NCBI RefSeq assembly: GCF_902702935.1
Contig: NZ_LR738855.1
Span: forward strand, 1,860,001 to 1,924,000
Direction: 5' to 3'
From: Corynebacterium rouxii
GTDB taxonomy: Bacteria > Actinomycetota > Actinomycetes > Mycobacteriales > Mycobacteriaceae
Length of the DNA: 64,000 bases
Below the pieces are notes generated by a model. The model was not told the DNA's origin, ran no database searches, and worked only from the letters and a program-made list of their open reading frames with translations. Below are positions 24,101 through 33,600 of this stretch, piece after piece. Position 1 is the stretch's first letter. Each line of letters starts with the position of its first letter. The position numbers and the translations under genes are program-made.

Positions 24101-27100
24101 CTCCGCCTGGGCGGCAACGGCCTCGCCAAGACCAGTCACATCAATCTCAGGAGCGCTACCCGACACCGCGGCCCGCGCAATGTCTTCACGAGCGCTGGCC
24201 CAACGGTCGTCGAGAAGCACCGCCTTGGTGGCGTCAAACGCTGGGGCAACCTGGCGTGGCCAGTCCGAACCCAACTCCTGCGACACCAAATCAAACAGAG
24301 CCGCATCCGCGTCCGCATCATCCAAAGAATCCATGCCAGCAGAAGCCGACAAGCCCAGGGAACTCAAAATCGTGCGCGCGGTGGTAGCCAACACGCCCTG
24401 CTCACCAGTGACATGCTCCGCGAACTCGCCCAATGCTGCTGAATCCACCACGGATCCGCCCGCGCCACCGGCCGTTGGCAACGCCACTGTAATACCGCGC
24501 GCCTGAGCAACCGACTGCACCGCAGCATCGATCAACTGATCCAGCTCAGCGGTATTCGACGGCGACGCAGGGCTCAACGTGGCCAGGTTCCCGCCGCGTA
24601 ACGACGCCCCCTCGCGCGCACCCAGTACCACAGCAGCGGTGACGTGATCGCCCCAACCAGCGCCAAGTTCCCACGCGTTAGCCACGCGCTCCGAAACATA
24701 ATTAGGACGCTTACCCGTAGGGCCGGTGAGACGTCGCAACGCATCATTGATCGCATCGCCCAACACCGGACCAAACGCCTTGTAGCCCTTCGTCATCCGC
24801 GACACCGTGGACTTCAGCTCCATGAGCTCCGCATCGGCTGCACCATCAATAGCACCCAAGCCGAACTCCACGCCCAGATCCAACAACAACTGGTTACGGC
24901 GTGAAGAAACACCCTCCACCAGCGTCTCAATCGAATCCGTAGCACCCATCTGATCAGGGCGAACCTTCGTCCACAACGCAATCAACATCTCAGTCGCATC
25001 CGCAGACGAGAAATCAATATCATCAGGGCGCTGCATCGGCGCAGCAGCCACCACCGGAGCCTCCGTAGGAGCAGCCGCCGTCGGGACAGACGCCGCCTCC
25101 GGCTCCGCAACTACCTCGACCTCAGGGGTTTCCCGAACCAACTCATCGGTAGCAAACACGACTGGGCGATCGCGCTCAACATTCAACACCTCAAGGTGAG
25201 CACCCGCATACTGCGGCAACGCCAACGTCTGACCCAACATGTTCGCAAGCGTTGGCGAGGAACCCACGCCGACCTCAACAAAGCGATCCACATCGCCGCG
25301 GATAATCAAATCCTGTGTTTCAATCCAGCGCACCGGCGACGCAAACTGCCACGCCAACAGCTCAACCAACAAGGTGCGCGCCAAACGAACCTCATTGCGG
25401 ATCTCCTCATCGAAGTTCTCCAACGCAGCATGCAAAATCGGAGCGTCCACAACATCCAGCATCGCCTGAATAAACTCGCGAGTCACCTCGAACGGGCGCG
25501 CCACCAAGTTCGGAACATAGCGGCCTACCAGCGTGCTCAAATCAATCTCGGCTGGGATCAACGAGTCCAAATGCTCACGGAACGCACCCACACCATCCAA
25601 CAAATGCGTGGAGTGGAACGGCACGTCAATACCAGGGATCTGGATAAAGGCACGCTTGCCCGGCGCGCGGGTTTCCGCGTCCGCAGCCAAGGCACGCAGG
25701 CCTTTCGACGTTCCCGCCACCGCATACTGTTTGCCGGCAATGTTGTAGTTGACGATCTCCAAGAACTCGCCACTTGCTTGGGCAACTTGGGCTACGTAGT
25801 CAAAGACTTCTGCCTCGCTCAGCCCCATCTTGTCGGGGCGAAGGGCTGCCAGACCGTAGTTGGAGTTGCCTTCGGAGTCGCGCTCCACAAGGCGGTGCAT
25901 GGTCAATCCGCGCTGGTAGACGATCTCCACCACGTTTTCTAGCGAAAGCACCTCAGCATAGGCGGCCAATGCGTTGTACTCGCCCACCGAGTGGCCAGCA
26001 AACAGTGCCTGCTGGTTAAGCGCCTTCGCCTCTTTCATTTCGGCGATCTGGGCAACGCCAAGGGTAGCCATAGCCACCTGGGTGAACTGGGTGAGGAACA
26101 GCACGCCCTTGGGGTGCTGGAACGTCTCCCCAGCAACGCGAACCTCTTCGGGGTTGTTCTTGACGATCTCCACAATGGAGAATCCCAGATTCTCGCGGGT
26201 GTGCTTATCGGCACGCTCCCACACCGCACGCGCTGCGGCAGAACGCGCAAACCCATCCATGCCCATGCCTGGGTGTTGAATACCCTGACCTGGGAAACCA
26301 TAGAACGTGGTCGGTGCGGCCATCACCGCGGTAGCAGTAAGAACCACGGTGCCATCGACTGTTGCGGTCACCTCGCGGACCTCGCCAGCACCTGGGCGGC
26401 TATCCACGCCACTGCGCTCGACAACAAACTCCACCTGCTGGCCAGGTAGTACCGGCGCCAACATGGTGGCGGTGTACTCGATTACCGTGCTGCCATCTTG
26501 GCTAGCGGTCAGTTCCGCCATGGCAGACGTCCACATGCCGTGCACGATCACACCATCGCTCATGCCTGCCAGTTGGGCGGCAACATCAGAGACGTGCAGT
26601 GGGTTGCGATCCCCCGACACCATCGCAAACGGCAACATCGACACGGGTGCGGTAACCGTGGCACTCGCGCGGAACGACCGTGGGGTATCCACTACAGTAG
26701 GCAACGCCGATGTGTTCGTGCGTGCCACAGCAGAACCATGGCGGCCGCGAATAGCCATGCGCTCGCTCAGCTTTGCCACCAGCTGCGTGCCGACGAACAT
26801 CTCCGCGCGCACGATCACAATACGACCAATGGTGGTGTCGCTGACGTCTTCTGCACGAGCGGTGACGTCAATGTCCACCGGCTGCTCACTAGCACAGATC
26901 TGCGCAAACAGGTCATGGTCGACCACCGTGATGTGGTGCTCCAAGTGCACCAGCGACAGCATTCCCTCGATCACAGAATCATCCGTGTCAGGGATCTTCG
27001 CCTGAGTCACAGCCGCAAAAATCGCAGGCCACGCCTTACCCACCAGGATGTCCGGTGCTGGACCAGAACCTGTCACTTGCTCATAGTCCGCAACATGACC

Positions 27101-30100
27101 ACGGTCAATGCTGGTCGTCGAAGTCACCTTATCGCCAGTAACCTCACCAAGGTTGCCACCGGCAGCGATACGAGTCAGCTCACCCATCGCCTCCTCAGCA
27201 TCCGCAGTGGTCACCGCTGGAACCTGACCAGGCTTAGCCGGTGCCGTAATACGAATCGGCAACACCGCGTGCGTACCAGGAGCAGTAGAGCCCTCCAGCA
27301 CCACGTTCAACAGTGCATGATCCTCGTCCAGCTCCACCAACGTGGCACCACTTGGATGGGTGGCACGGGTCTGATCCTCGGAAACCTTCCACTGCTCAGG
27401 TGCACCAACACGCTGAACAATGTTGCTCTCATGGCGGCCAGCCCAGTACGTGCCGCTAGCAGCAAGCACGCGAGAAACCACACGCACCGTGTTCTCACAG
27501 ACCTGCTCGCCGGTAAGACGTGCCACGGTGGCTGCGTCGAAACGCGCCAAAAGATCCGCAACCGGCTCATCCACACGATCAATACCTGCAACTGCAGCAA
27601 TGCCTGGGATGATAGCCACCTGATCAGCGCTATAACGCTCATCCTGCGACTGCCACAAGGAGTCCGAACGCCACCAGCGGCGAATATCCTTATCGATCAC
27701 CGGCACAAAGTTCACCGGCTTGCCAGGAGTGCGCGCAAGCTCCAAGAACCACGCCACATCTGCAGGATGAACCAGCTGATCGATCAGTGGATAAGCCTTG
27801 GCCAACGCAGCAATCGCAGCGTATGGATCCTCATCCACACCCAGCTCCACGCTGGCGGCAAAACTACCGTGATCCTGCTGCGACAACCGAGCCTCCGCAC
27901 GGTGCAGCATCTGCACGAAGCGGCCATGCCAGCTCACATCAGTCCACTCGCCCTGGTACGGGCCAGAAAGCTCAATGTAACGCTCCAACCAAGCGCGATA
28001 CGTCATCTGGTCGAGGTCACCAAAAAATGGCTTCGCCGTCTTATCGATCGCCGCGATGATCTCCTCGCGACGTTTCGCCACCGCATCCGCGTCGCCAGCA
28101 ACCTCATCCAACAACCGGCCGGCCTTGGCAAAGGAATTATCAATCTCGTGAATATCCGCACCCAGCTGCGAACGCCCCGAAGCCATACCATTAACAGCGC
28201 CACCGGCAGGGACCCAATCCTGAGAGCCCTTGGTATCCACCAACATCTGCTTCACAGCAGCAGAAGTCTTCGCTTCCTTCGTAGCCATCGCCGCAGTACC
28301 CACCAGGATGCCGTCGACAGGCATAGCCGGCAGATCATACGTCTGCGACCACTGGCCGGTGAGGTAATCCGCAGCACGCTCCGGAGTACCAAAGCCGCCA
28401 CCGACACACAACACCGTGTTATCCACAGCACGGATCTGCGCATACGTAGCAATCAGCAGCTCATCAAGCTCCTCCCACGAATGGTGGCCGCCCGCTTTAC
28501 CGCCCTCAACCTGAATAATCACCGGAATCTCCGGGATCTCACGTGCAATAGCCAACACCTTGGTCACATGCTTGACCGCACCAGGCTTAAACGCCACCCA
28601 CGGGAAACCAGAATCGCGCAGCTCACGTACCAGCTCCACAGCCTCATCGTGCTCTGGGATACCTGCTGTGATCACAATGCCATTAATCGGGGCACCATGG
28701 GCACGAGCTTTCGGCACAAGACGCTTACCCCCCACCTGCATCTTCCACAGGTACGGATCCAAGAACATGGAGTTAAACTGCGCATTCATGCCAGGCTCAA
28801 GCAGCTGTGTCAATCGCTCAATGTTGCTTTCCAAGATCTCTGGGGTGACCTGGCCGCCGCCGGCAAGTTCCGCCCAGTGACCTGCATTGGCCGCCGCGGC
28901 CACGATCTCAGGGTCCACCGTGGTAGGTGTCATGCCCGCTAGCAACATGGGGCTAAGGCCAGTCAGCTGCGTGAACTTGGTGGACACCGCCACCTCACCG
29001 TTACGACGCACCAATCGTGGCGCAAACTTTTCAAAAGAAACCGGCAGCTCAGGGGCCGCACCAGCATCGAACAATGCCGCCTGGCCCTCGTTGCCACACA
29101 CAGCAAACGACGCCACCTGCTGCCCCACCACAGCTTGGTTCGTCAACGACACCACGCCACCGTTCGGGCCGACGTCGAGAAGCCACTGAGCGCCCGCCGC
29201 CGTCGCCTGCGCAACCTCACCTGGCCAATCCACAGGAGTCACAATCACAGCCTGGGCTGCCCGGCGCGCACGCTCAGCATCAATGCCACACGCAGCGGCC
29301 ATCTCCACGACCACATCAACGGCAGGGGCCATCGCGGAATGATGGAACGCCACCTCAACATCCAACGGCTTGATCACTGGCTCAAACGCACGACCGCCAC
29401 GCAGCTTATTCTCAACCTCGCGGGCACTTGCTGCGGCCTGTGCCTGCAGAACCTCGATCACCTTCTGGTTATCCGAAGGCGTACCGACCAGCACAAACGT
29501 GGATCGCGCGTTGCGCAGACCGATCTCCGAGGCCACGCCCGCCGTAGCGATCGCATCCTCGAGCTGCTGTTGGGTTACACCCTCGATCGACACCATCGGA
29601 CGTGCGTCGCCTGTCACCATCATGTGCGTGATCCGACCCTGGCGAGCAATCGCCGCACCAATGAGCTGGGAAATCGCAAGGATTTCGGCTGCGCGAGTCA
29701 GATCCGCATGGGCCATCACACCCAAAATGCCCTGCGAATGCCCAATGCTTACCACAGCTTTATCCAGATCCAAGCCCTGCTTTTCCAGCTGATCCAGCGT
29801 TGCCAGCTGTGCGGCCACAATGCCCGGCACGCTTAACGACGCCGCCTGTGTGTCCAATGTCAGCGATTCTGTGCGCGTCCACTCAATCGGCTTGAATCCC
29901 TGCGGCTGCCACGGTGCCAAGTAGGCTGCGGCAGGCTTGAGGATCTCAGCGGCCTCGTCGATGATCGGGGCGAGAGTTCGTGCAGCGCCCTGCCCAACAG
30001 AGCCGCGCAGCGTTTCCAGCCAGTCGAACCCTTGACCGGAAAATACCAAAGCGAAGGGTTGCTCTTCGAGGTTGTCGATCAACCTAGAGGTGGCCGCATG

Positions 30101-30127
30101 GCTGGTAAAGATGCTGTGTTCAGTCAC
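21191..30127 (-). CDS. fas: Type I fatty acid synthase
   Basis: A giant multienzyme of about 2,980 residues making the acyl chains for phospholipids and mycolates. From N to C (approximate residues): acyltransferase with GHSQG (140); enoyl reductase with a PTTVDPEIVAAAANAGHW segment (400-440); a hot-dog dehydratase (about 1200); malonyl/palmitoyl transferase with GHSVGEY (1389); carrier domain with DSIETL (Ser about 1740); ketoreductase with VVTGASPRSIA (about 2040); ketosynthase with Cys in AACATAAVSVEEG (about 2637) and His in KHDTSTTANDP and LTGHAKGG. GTG 30127 follows AGGAG; an earlier frame start at 30157 is possible. Confidence 0.96.
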   Translation of the reverse strand: MTEHSIFTSHAATSRLIDNLEEQPFALVFSGQGFDWLETLRGSVGQGAARTLAPIIDEAAEILKPAAAYLAPWQPQGFKPIEWTRTESLTLDTQAASLSVPGIVAAQLATLDQLEKQGLDLDKAVVSIGHSQGILGVMAHADLTRAAEILAISQLIGAAIARQGRITHMMVTGDARPMVSIEGVTQQQLEDAIATAGVASEIGLRNARSTFVLVGTPSDNQKVIEVLQAQAAASAREVENKLRGGRAFEPVIKPLDVEVAFHHSAMAPAVDVVVEMAAACGIDAERARRAAQAVIVTPVDWPGEVAQATAAGAQWLLDVGPNGGVVSLTNQAVVGQQVASFAVCGNEGQAALFDAGAAPELPVSFEKFAPRLVRRNGEVAVSTKFTQLTGLSPMLLAGMTPTTVDPEIVAAAANAGHWAELAGGGQVTPEILESNIERLTQLLEPGMNAQFNSMFLDPYLWKMQVGGKRLVPKARAHGAPINGIVITAGIPEHDEAVELVRELRDSGFPWVAFKPGAVKHVTKVLAIAREIPEIPVIIQVEGGKAGGHHSWEELDELLIATYAQIRAVDNTVLCVGGGFGTPERAADYLTGQWSQTYDLPAMPVDGILVGTAAMATKEAKTSAAVKQMLVDTKGSQDWVPAGGAVNGMASGRSQLGADIHEIDNSFAKAGRLLDEVAGDADAVAKRREEIIAAIDKTAKPFFGDLDQMTYRAWLERYIELSGPYQGEWTDVSWHGRFVQMLHRAEARLSQQDHGSFAASVELGVDEDPYAAIAALAKAYPLIDQLVHPADVAWFLELARTPGKPVNFVPVIDKDIRRWWRSDSLWQSQDERYSADQVAIIPGIAAVAGIDRVDEPVADLLARFDAATVARLTGEQVCENTVRVVSRVLAASGTYWAGRHESNIVQRVGAPEQWKVSEDQTRATHPSGATLVELDEDHALLNVVLEGSTAPGTHAVLPIRITAPAKPGQVPAVTTADAEEAMGELTRIAAGGNLGEVTGDKVTSTTSIDRGHVADYEQVTGSGPAPDILVGKAWPAIFAAVTQAKIPDTDDSVIEGMLSLVHLEHHITVVDHDLFAQICASEQPVDIDVTARAEDVSDTTIGRIVIVRAEMFVGTQLVAKLSERMAIRGRHGSAVARTNTSALPTVVDTPRSFRASATVTAPVSMLPFAMVSGDRNPLHVSDVAAQLAGMSDGVIVHGMWTSAMAELTASQDGSTVIEYTATMLAPVLPGQQVEFVVERSGVDSRPGAGEVREVTATVDGTVVLTATAVMAAPTTFYGFPGQGIQHPGMGMDGFARSAAARAVWERADKHTRENLGFSIVEIVKNNPEEVRVAGETFQHPKGVLFLTQFTQVAMATLGVAQIAEMKEAKALNQQALFAGHSVGEYNALAAYAEVLSLENVVEIVYQRGLTMHRLVERDSEGNSNYGLAALRPDKMGLSEAEVFDYVAQVAQASGEFLEIVNYNIAGKQYAVAGTSKGLRALAADAETRAPGKRAFIQIPGIDVPFHSTHLLDGVGAFREHLDSLIPAEIDLSTLVGRYVPNLVARPFEVTREFIQAMLDVVDAPILHAALENFDEEIRNEVRLARTLLVELLAWQFASPVRWIETQDLIIRGDVDRFVEVGVGSSPTLANMLGQTLALPQYAGAHLEVLNVERDRPVVFATDELVRETPEVEVVAEPEAASVPTAAAPTEAPVVAAAPMQRPDDIDFSSADATEMLIALWTKVRPDQMGATDSIETLVEGVSSRRNQLLLDLGVEFGLGAIDGAADAELMELKSTVSRMTKGYKAFGPVLGDAINDALRRLTGPTGKRPNYVSERVANAWELGAGWGDHVTAAVVLGAREGASLRGGNLATLSPASPSNTAELDQLIDAAVQSVAQARGITVALPTAGGAGGSVVDSAALGEFAEHVTGEQGVLATTARTILSSLGLSASAGMDSLDDADADAALFDLVSQELGSDWPRQVAPAFDATKAVLLDDRWASAREDIARAAVSGSAPEIDVTGLGEAVAAQAEYWGFDELARQARNTTSLRYADDIAVVTGASPRSIAASVTAELLAEGATVVVTTSSLSHSRLAFYKDLYRSAARGSAALWIVPANLSSFADLDALIEWIGTEQTATVNGSSVLIKPALVPTVLFPFAAPRVSGSLADTSHQTEMQMRLLLWSVEKLIAGLSKIGVNTHVGERLHVVLPGSPNRGRFGGDGAYGEAKAALDALVNRWSAENAWKFDTSLVHILIGWVRGTGLMGGNDPLVAAVEAAGVTTYSTEEIAKVLVAQVEPEVRQRAAVAPVQVDYTGGLGTAELDLAELARNATLPQAEGDNPEAGTKLKALPSLPHQLAAPAPDFAGQVSQKLDDMVVIVGAAELGPYGSSRTRFEAETTGDLNAAGVLELAWTMGLIHWDEDPTPGWYDADDQAIAEEDIFDRFHDEVLARVGVRRYHDDFGMVDNLAPELTTIYLDQDISFVVTDKAAAKTFLESEPELTTVAHNPETGEWIVTRKAGSAVRVPRRMAMSRFVGGQIPEGFDPSVYGIPADMVDNLDRVALWNLVCTVDAFLSSGFSPAELLAAIHPTRVSSTQGTGLGGMESMRSLYVDGLLAEPRQNDILQEALPNVMAAHVMQSYVGGYGQMIHPVAACATAAVSVEEGVDKIKLGKSDFVVAGGFDDLSIEGITGFGDMAATADSAEMAAKGIEDRFFSRANDRRRGGFVEAAGGGTVLLARGSLAADLGLPVHGVIGFAESFADGAHMSIPAPGLGALGAARGGKDSRLAHQLAAVGVTADDITVLSKHDTSTTANDPNESDLHERLAKALGRTKGNPMFVVSQKSLTGHAKGGAAAFQMIGLTQVLRSGVVPGNLALDCVDPVLREHKHLVWLRSAMQLGTAAKAGLVTSLGFGHVSAIIAIVHPQAFVEALIAQRGSAQQWQEAAHAKEERGQRHLLKAMMGKAALYQRPVDRNLGDGGKELEAAVLLNDSARLVDGVYVVDPVA

Positions 30128-30305
30128 CTGATTGTCTCTCCTGTAGTTACGGACCATCGTGAAGAAGGTTCTACCTTAAAAACTTTTGCCAGACTAATAT
30201 GCCACAAAATATGAGGAAACTGTCATCTTTTTCGGGGTGGGTTGGGCCGCGACGACCTGCCGCATATCCCCTACCTTGATAATGAAGTTTTGCCCACAAA
30301 CCTTT

Positions 30306-30542
30306 CTAGCTGCGGAAAAGGTCCTCAATCATCGACCGCGCTTGATCGATAACATCGCCAGTACTTTCGTCAAAAAAATCTTTTTGCGGCGTGTCATTTT
30401 CCGCCTTTTCACCCTCCGGTATGTCGCCAAACCAACGATCCGCCGGCAAAAACTCCTGACACCCATCCTCCGGCACAACTTCCGCGCGCTGAACCAAACC
30501 ACGCTCACTCAAATACTGATCCAGATGCCGAGAAATACTCAT
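30306..30542 (-). CDS. Hypothetical acidic protein upstream of fas
   Basis: A 78-residue protein from ATG 30542. N-terminal ISRHLDQYLSERGLV, a middle with FLPADRWFGDIPEGE, then an acidic C-terminus. No family recognised. It could be extended to 30608, but that part looks non-coding. It is in the same direction as fas, with 178 bp between, and divergent from the Mrr gene. Confidence 0.45.
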   Translation of the reverse strand: MSISRHLDQYLSERGLVQRAEVVPEDGCQEFLPADRWFGDIPEGEKAENDTPQKDFFDESTGDVIDQARSMIEDLFRS

Positions 30543-30623
30543 GCCAGCAATGGTAACGCCAAGGTGAGGGTAAAATGAGTGAAACCCAAGGCGCGCGAAT
30601 AGAAACAATGTGAAAATTGTTTT

Positions 30624-31520
30624 ATGAGCACTGACAACACACCAACAATCGACCAGTTTCGTCCAGTCGTCCTCAGCGTACTAGCCGACGGCAGAGTCGT
30701 ACCTTTCCGCGAACTATGTACAAAAGTCGCTGACTATCTCGGGCTGAGCACAGAGATACGCGCCGAACAGGTTCCTTCTGGGCAAGCACGCTATATCAAT
30801 CGCATCAATTGGGCATGCTCAGGACTCACCCAGGCCCAACTTTTAGGACGCCCACAACGCGGCCATTACGCAATCACAGCAAATGGACGTGAAGTAGAGT
30901 CAAGAAAACTAAAAACCTATTCAGAAAAAGACATGCTCGAATGGCCAGCGTGGCGAACGTACCAAGAAGAAGTAGCTGCGCGTAAAAAAGACGATCCTGC
31001 AGGTAGTTCCATTGCCCCCGTAAACGAAGAATTACAAAGCCCCATTGAGGTTATGGCAAATAATGAGCAAGCCTTTAACTACAAAGTAGAGACAGAGCTC
31101 CGAAATCGACTTCAGCAAGCCTCTCCCGAATTCTTCGAAAAAGCTGTGATTAAACTCCTATGGGCAATGGGATACGGCGGAATTGACGGGATTATTAGCC
31201 AAGATGCCCTCGGACTTACCAACGTCTACATCCAAGCCAAACGATACTCAGATACAAACAAGGTCGGTGATCCTGAGATTCGTAACTTCATCGGATCGCT
31301 CGATGCACAAGGTGCAAACTTAGGTGTTTTCATAACCACCTCCAGTTTTCTTCCTAAAGCGCAACAATCAGCAGCCCGCTATCGCCATGGCCGTATCGTC
31401 CTTATCGACGGACAAAAACTCACCCGTTACATGCTGAATTATGGTGTTGCCATCCAGAAGAAGCAGGAATTTACACTCTACGAAATCGACGAAGACTTCT
31501 TCGATGAGGAAGACGCGTAA
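30624..31520 (+). CDS. mrr: Mrr-type restriction endonuclease (modification-dependent)
   Basis: A 298-residue protein with an N-terminal winged-helix Mrr_N domain (about 10-100; RGHYAITANGRE) and a C-terminal PD-(D/E)xK Mrr catalytic domain. Catalytic residues are Glu172 in FFEKAVIKLLWAMGYGG, Asp194 in SQDALGL and the QAK (Gln204, Lys206) of VYIQAKRY. Mrr enzymes cut methylated foreign DNA. No methylase is next to it, as expected for a solitary type IV enzyme. A decayed HIRAN-like gene follows after 6 bp. Confidence 0.9.
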   Translation: MSTDNTPTIDQFRPVVLSVLADGRVVPFRELCTKVADYLGLSTEIRAEQVPSGQARYINRINWACSGLTQAQLLGRPQRGHYAITANGREVESRKLKTYSEKDMLEWPAWRTYQEEVAARKKDDPAGSSIAPVNEELQSPIEVMANNEQAFNYKVETELRNRLQQASPEFFEKAVIKLLWAMGYGGIDGIISQDALGLTNVYIQAKRYSDTNKVGDPEIRNFIGSLDAQGANLGVFITTSSFLPKAQQSAARYRHGRIVLIDGQKLTRYMLNYGVAIQKKQEFTLYEIDEDFFDEEDA

Positions 31521-31526
31521 CGCAAC

Positions 31527-32394
31527 GTGACCCCCCTCTATCCACTTCCTACCGCAACCTTGAAGTGGTACAACATCGATATCAACGGCGAGTATTACCA
31601 TAAAAGCGAAATTCGCAAGGCCGCCTATGTGTCCAATCCAAACGGCAAAAATGAGTATTTCTTCGATGCCACGTTGGTTTGCAAAACCAGTCAATCCATA
31701 TTCAGACTCTGGTAAAGCCATCTCTGTCCGTAACGGTTCGGACATACTCGGATACATCCCTTTAGAGATCGCACCAGAATACTGCCCAGAAGTTGCGCGA
31801 ATCTGCGCTAGCGGGCAACTCGCACGAACAGGAGCTCGTTTATGGGTATCCAATGACCTTTCAGTCCAGACAGTTATATGGATCTAAAAATAGCTCTATT
31901 AGAGCCAGGACTACGTTCCACCGTCTGGTACAGGAGCTATCTTTGTAACGCTTCACAAAGAAAACCTAGGTACCAAGAAACCTCGAATCGGCGAGCCCTC
32001 TAAGGTAACTGGAGAGAAAATGCTGCCAGCTATTGAGTATCTGGACTCACAAGGACTCAAAACGGTCTATTACGCACAAATTGAAGGCTCATCCATTACA
32101 GCAGAAGTGACGATACAAGCCTTACGCGCTAACGAGATCAATAATGCTGCGCTCAATCCCGAAACAACACCCCTATTACCTCTAGTCGAGTTTGATCCCA
32201 ACACAGATGAGTGCAAAAGAGCTACCCCCTCCCAGCGTAGATACGTTCGAGGAAGAATTGGAAAATATTTGCCATTCAGCAAAGCACCCCGAATTGACTA
32301 CGCAACGATTCAACAATGTGAGCAAATCCTTGCGTATTTTAATGAACCCACAGAACCGTTACACAAACAGGGTCGTGACTCTATGAAATTGTAG
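31527..32394 (+). pseudogene. HIRAN-like domain protein, frameshifted
   Basis: Three frames must be joined to read it. The first gives KWYNIDINGEYYH and an FFDATLV segment (to about 31680). The second gives KPVNPYSDSGKAISV and SDILGYIPLEIAPEYC, the typical HIRAN core. The third covers IALLEPG, after which a one-base loss returns to a frame carrying VPPSG and TLHKENLG and an intact 124-codon tail ending at 32394. HIRAN domains bind damaged or single-stranded DNA. It was probably in an operon with the Mrr gene. At least three indels make it non-functional. Confidence 0.6.
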
Positions 32395-32582
32395 TGAATT
32401 CAAGATGTTCATAGTCGTCGCCTGCCTTTCACCCGTTCCAGTTTTAGGACCAGTAGTGGTCCTTAACACGAATCCAAGAACTCGACCTCAAGACTTCGAA
32501 AACCGCAGGACGCGAAAACCTCGCCAAAATGCCGACCATGGGTTTTTGTGTTCTTGAATTCAAGTTCTCGGAGCGACAGGGA

Positions 32583-32617
32583 AAACAAAAGCACCGCCTG
32601 ATCAATTCAGGCGGTGC
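32583..32617 (-). terminator. Terminator of tRNA-Leu
   Basis: GCACCGCCTGA (32591-32601) pairs with TCAGGCGGTGC (32607-32617); on the minus strand a TTTTGTTTT tail follows. It lies 10 bp after the tRNA end. Confidence 0.85.
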
Positions 32618-32627
32618 TGTCCTACTG

Positions 32628-32709
<82 letters not shown>

Positions 32710-32801
32710 GTTGCTTCGACAAAGAATATACGTTCTGGATTACTTTGTGCAAATCCTCCTCCTCGTGGCTTTTCCGGCGGTTCGCGGTAGGGTTAGTTGC
32801 T

Positions 32802-33176
32802 GTGAGTACTAGCCCTGACCAACAACCTCGCCGTTTTAAGATCCGCTTGTGGCATGTTTTGTTCCTTGCAATCTTGGTGGCCTGCACGTTCGGCTTGGCG
32901 TGGTGGCAGTGGACCCGGTTCCAGTCTGGCACTGGCACATTCCAGAATTTGGGCTATGCCATCCAGTGGCCGTTTTTCGGTGGCTTTTTCGTCTACGCGT
33001 ACCGCAAGTTTGTGGAATACGAGAACCAGCGTTTGCTGGGTGACGATGAGCTTTTTGGACCGAAGAAGGATATCGAATCGCCTACGGAAATCGATGAGTC
33101 TTTCCTCCCTCAGCGTAGGGAACTCACTGTGGAGGAATTCAATCGTTTGAATCAGCCTGAACGCCGGAAACAATAG
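32802..33176 (+). CDS. Conserved membrane protein of unknown function
   Basis: A 124-residue protein from GTG 32802. After a short polar head come two membrane segments, LWHVLFLAILVACTFGLAWW (about 20-40) and one around AIQWPFFGGFFVYAY. A charged cytoplasmic tail of about 60 residues follows. It is paired with a DUF3817 gene 27 bp downstream, an arrangement kept near rdgB/rph in Corynebacteriales. Frame upstream of 32802 is open but overlaps tRNA-Leu and is not coding. Confidence 0.7.
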   Translation: MSTSPDQQPRRFKIRLWHVLFLAILVACTFGLAWWQWTRFQSGTGTFQNLGYAIQWPFFGGFFVYAYRKFVEYENQRLLGDDELFGPKKDIESPTEIDESFLPQRRELTVEEFNRLNQPERRKQ

Positions 33177-33203
33177 GAAACAATAAAGGAGTTTTCTTTT
33201 CTC

Positions 33204-33560
33204 ATGACTACCCCAACCATTCACCCTGAGCGTAAGCGTCGTGTAGCCCAAGCTTTGCGCTATTTTTCGATCGCCGCATGGGCAACCGGTGTCATGCTCC
33301 TTGTGCTGGTTGTCCGCATGGTCTGCCAGTACGGTTTGCACATGGAGATCCCTGAGTGGGCGAAGTACATTGCCCAGGTTCATGGTTTGTTCTACATCGT
33401 TTACCTGATCACGTCGTTGAACTTGGGCACCAAGGCGCGCTGGTCGCCGGTTAAGTGGCTGGTCACTGCCCTTGGTGGTGTGGTGCCGTTCTTGTCCTTC
33501 TTTGTTGAGCACTGGCGTCGTAAGGATGTGACTGAGACGTTCCAGTTGGATCGCAATTAA
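33204..33560 (+). CDS. DUF3817 membrane protein
   Basis: A 118-residue membrane protein with three hydrophobic segments and the family pattern: IAAWATGVMLLVLVVRMV, then an AQVHGLFYIVYLITSLNLG segment, and finally a segment that ends in a basic tail. Members occur across actinobacteria as integral membrane proteins of unknown role. It follows the preceding gene and ends at a bidirectional terminator shared with rdgB. Confidence 0.82.
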   Translation: MTTPTIHPERKRRVAQALRYFSIAAWATGVMLLVLVVRMVCQYGLHMEIPEWAKYIAQVHGLFYIVYLITSLNLGTKARWSPVKWLVTALGGVVPFLSFFVEHWRRKDVTETFQLDRN

Positions 33561-33564
33561 AAAA

Positions 33565-33600
33565 ATGTGCTGAGGAGATCAATTCCTCAGCACATTTTTT
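33565..33600. terminator. Bidirectional terminator between DUF3817 and rdgB
   Basis: ATGTGCTGAGGA (33566-33577) pairs with TCCTCAGCACAT (33585-33596), flanked by A and T runs on both sides. Confidence 0.88.

Noticed and set aside
26498..28942. Open frame of 814 codons on the plus strand inside fas
   Set aside because: It is antisense to the well-conserved fatty acid synthase, is rich in His/Arg/Thr with no domain pattern, and results from the high GC third positions of fas.
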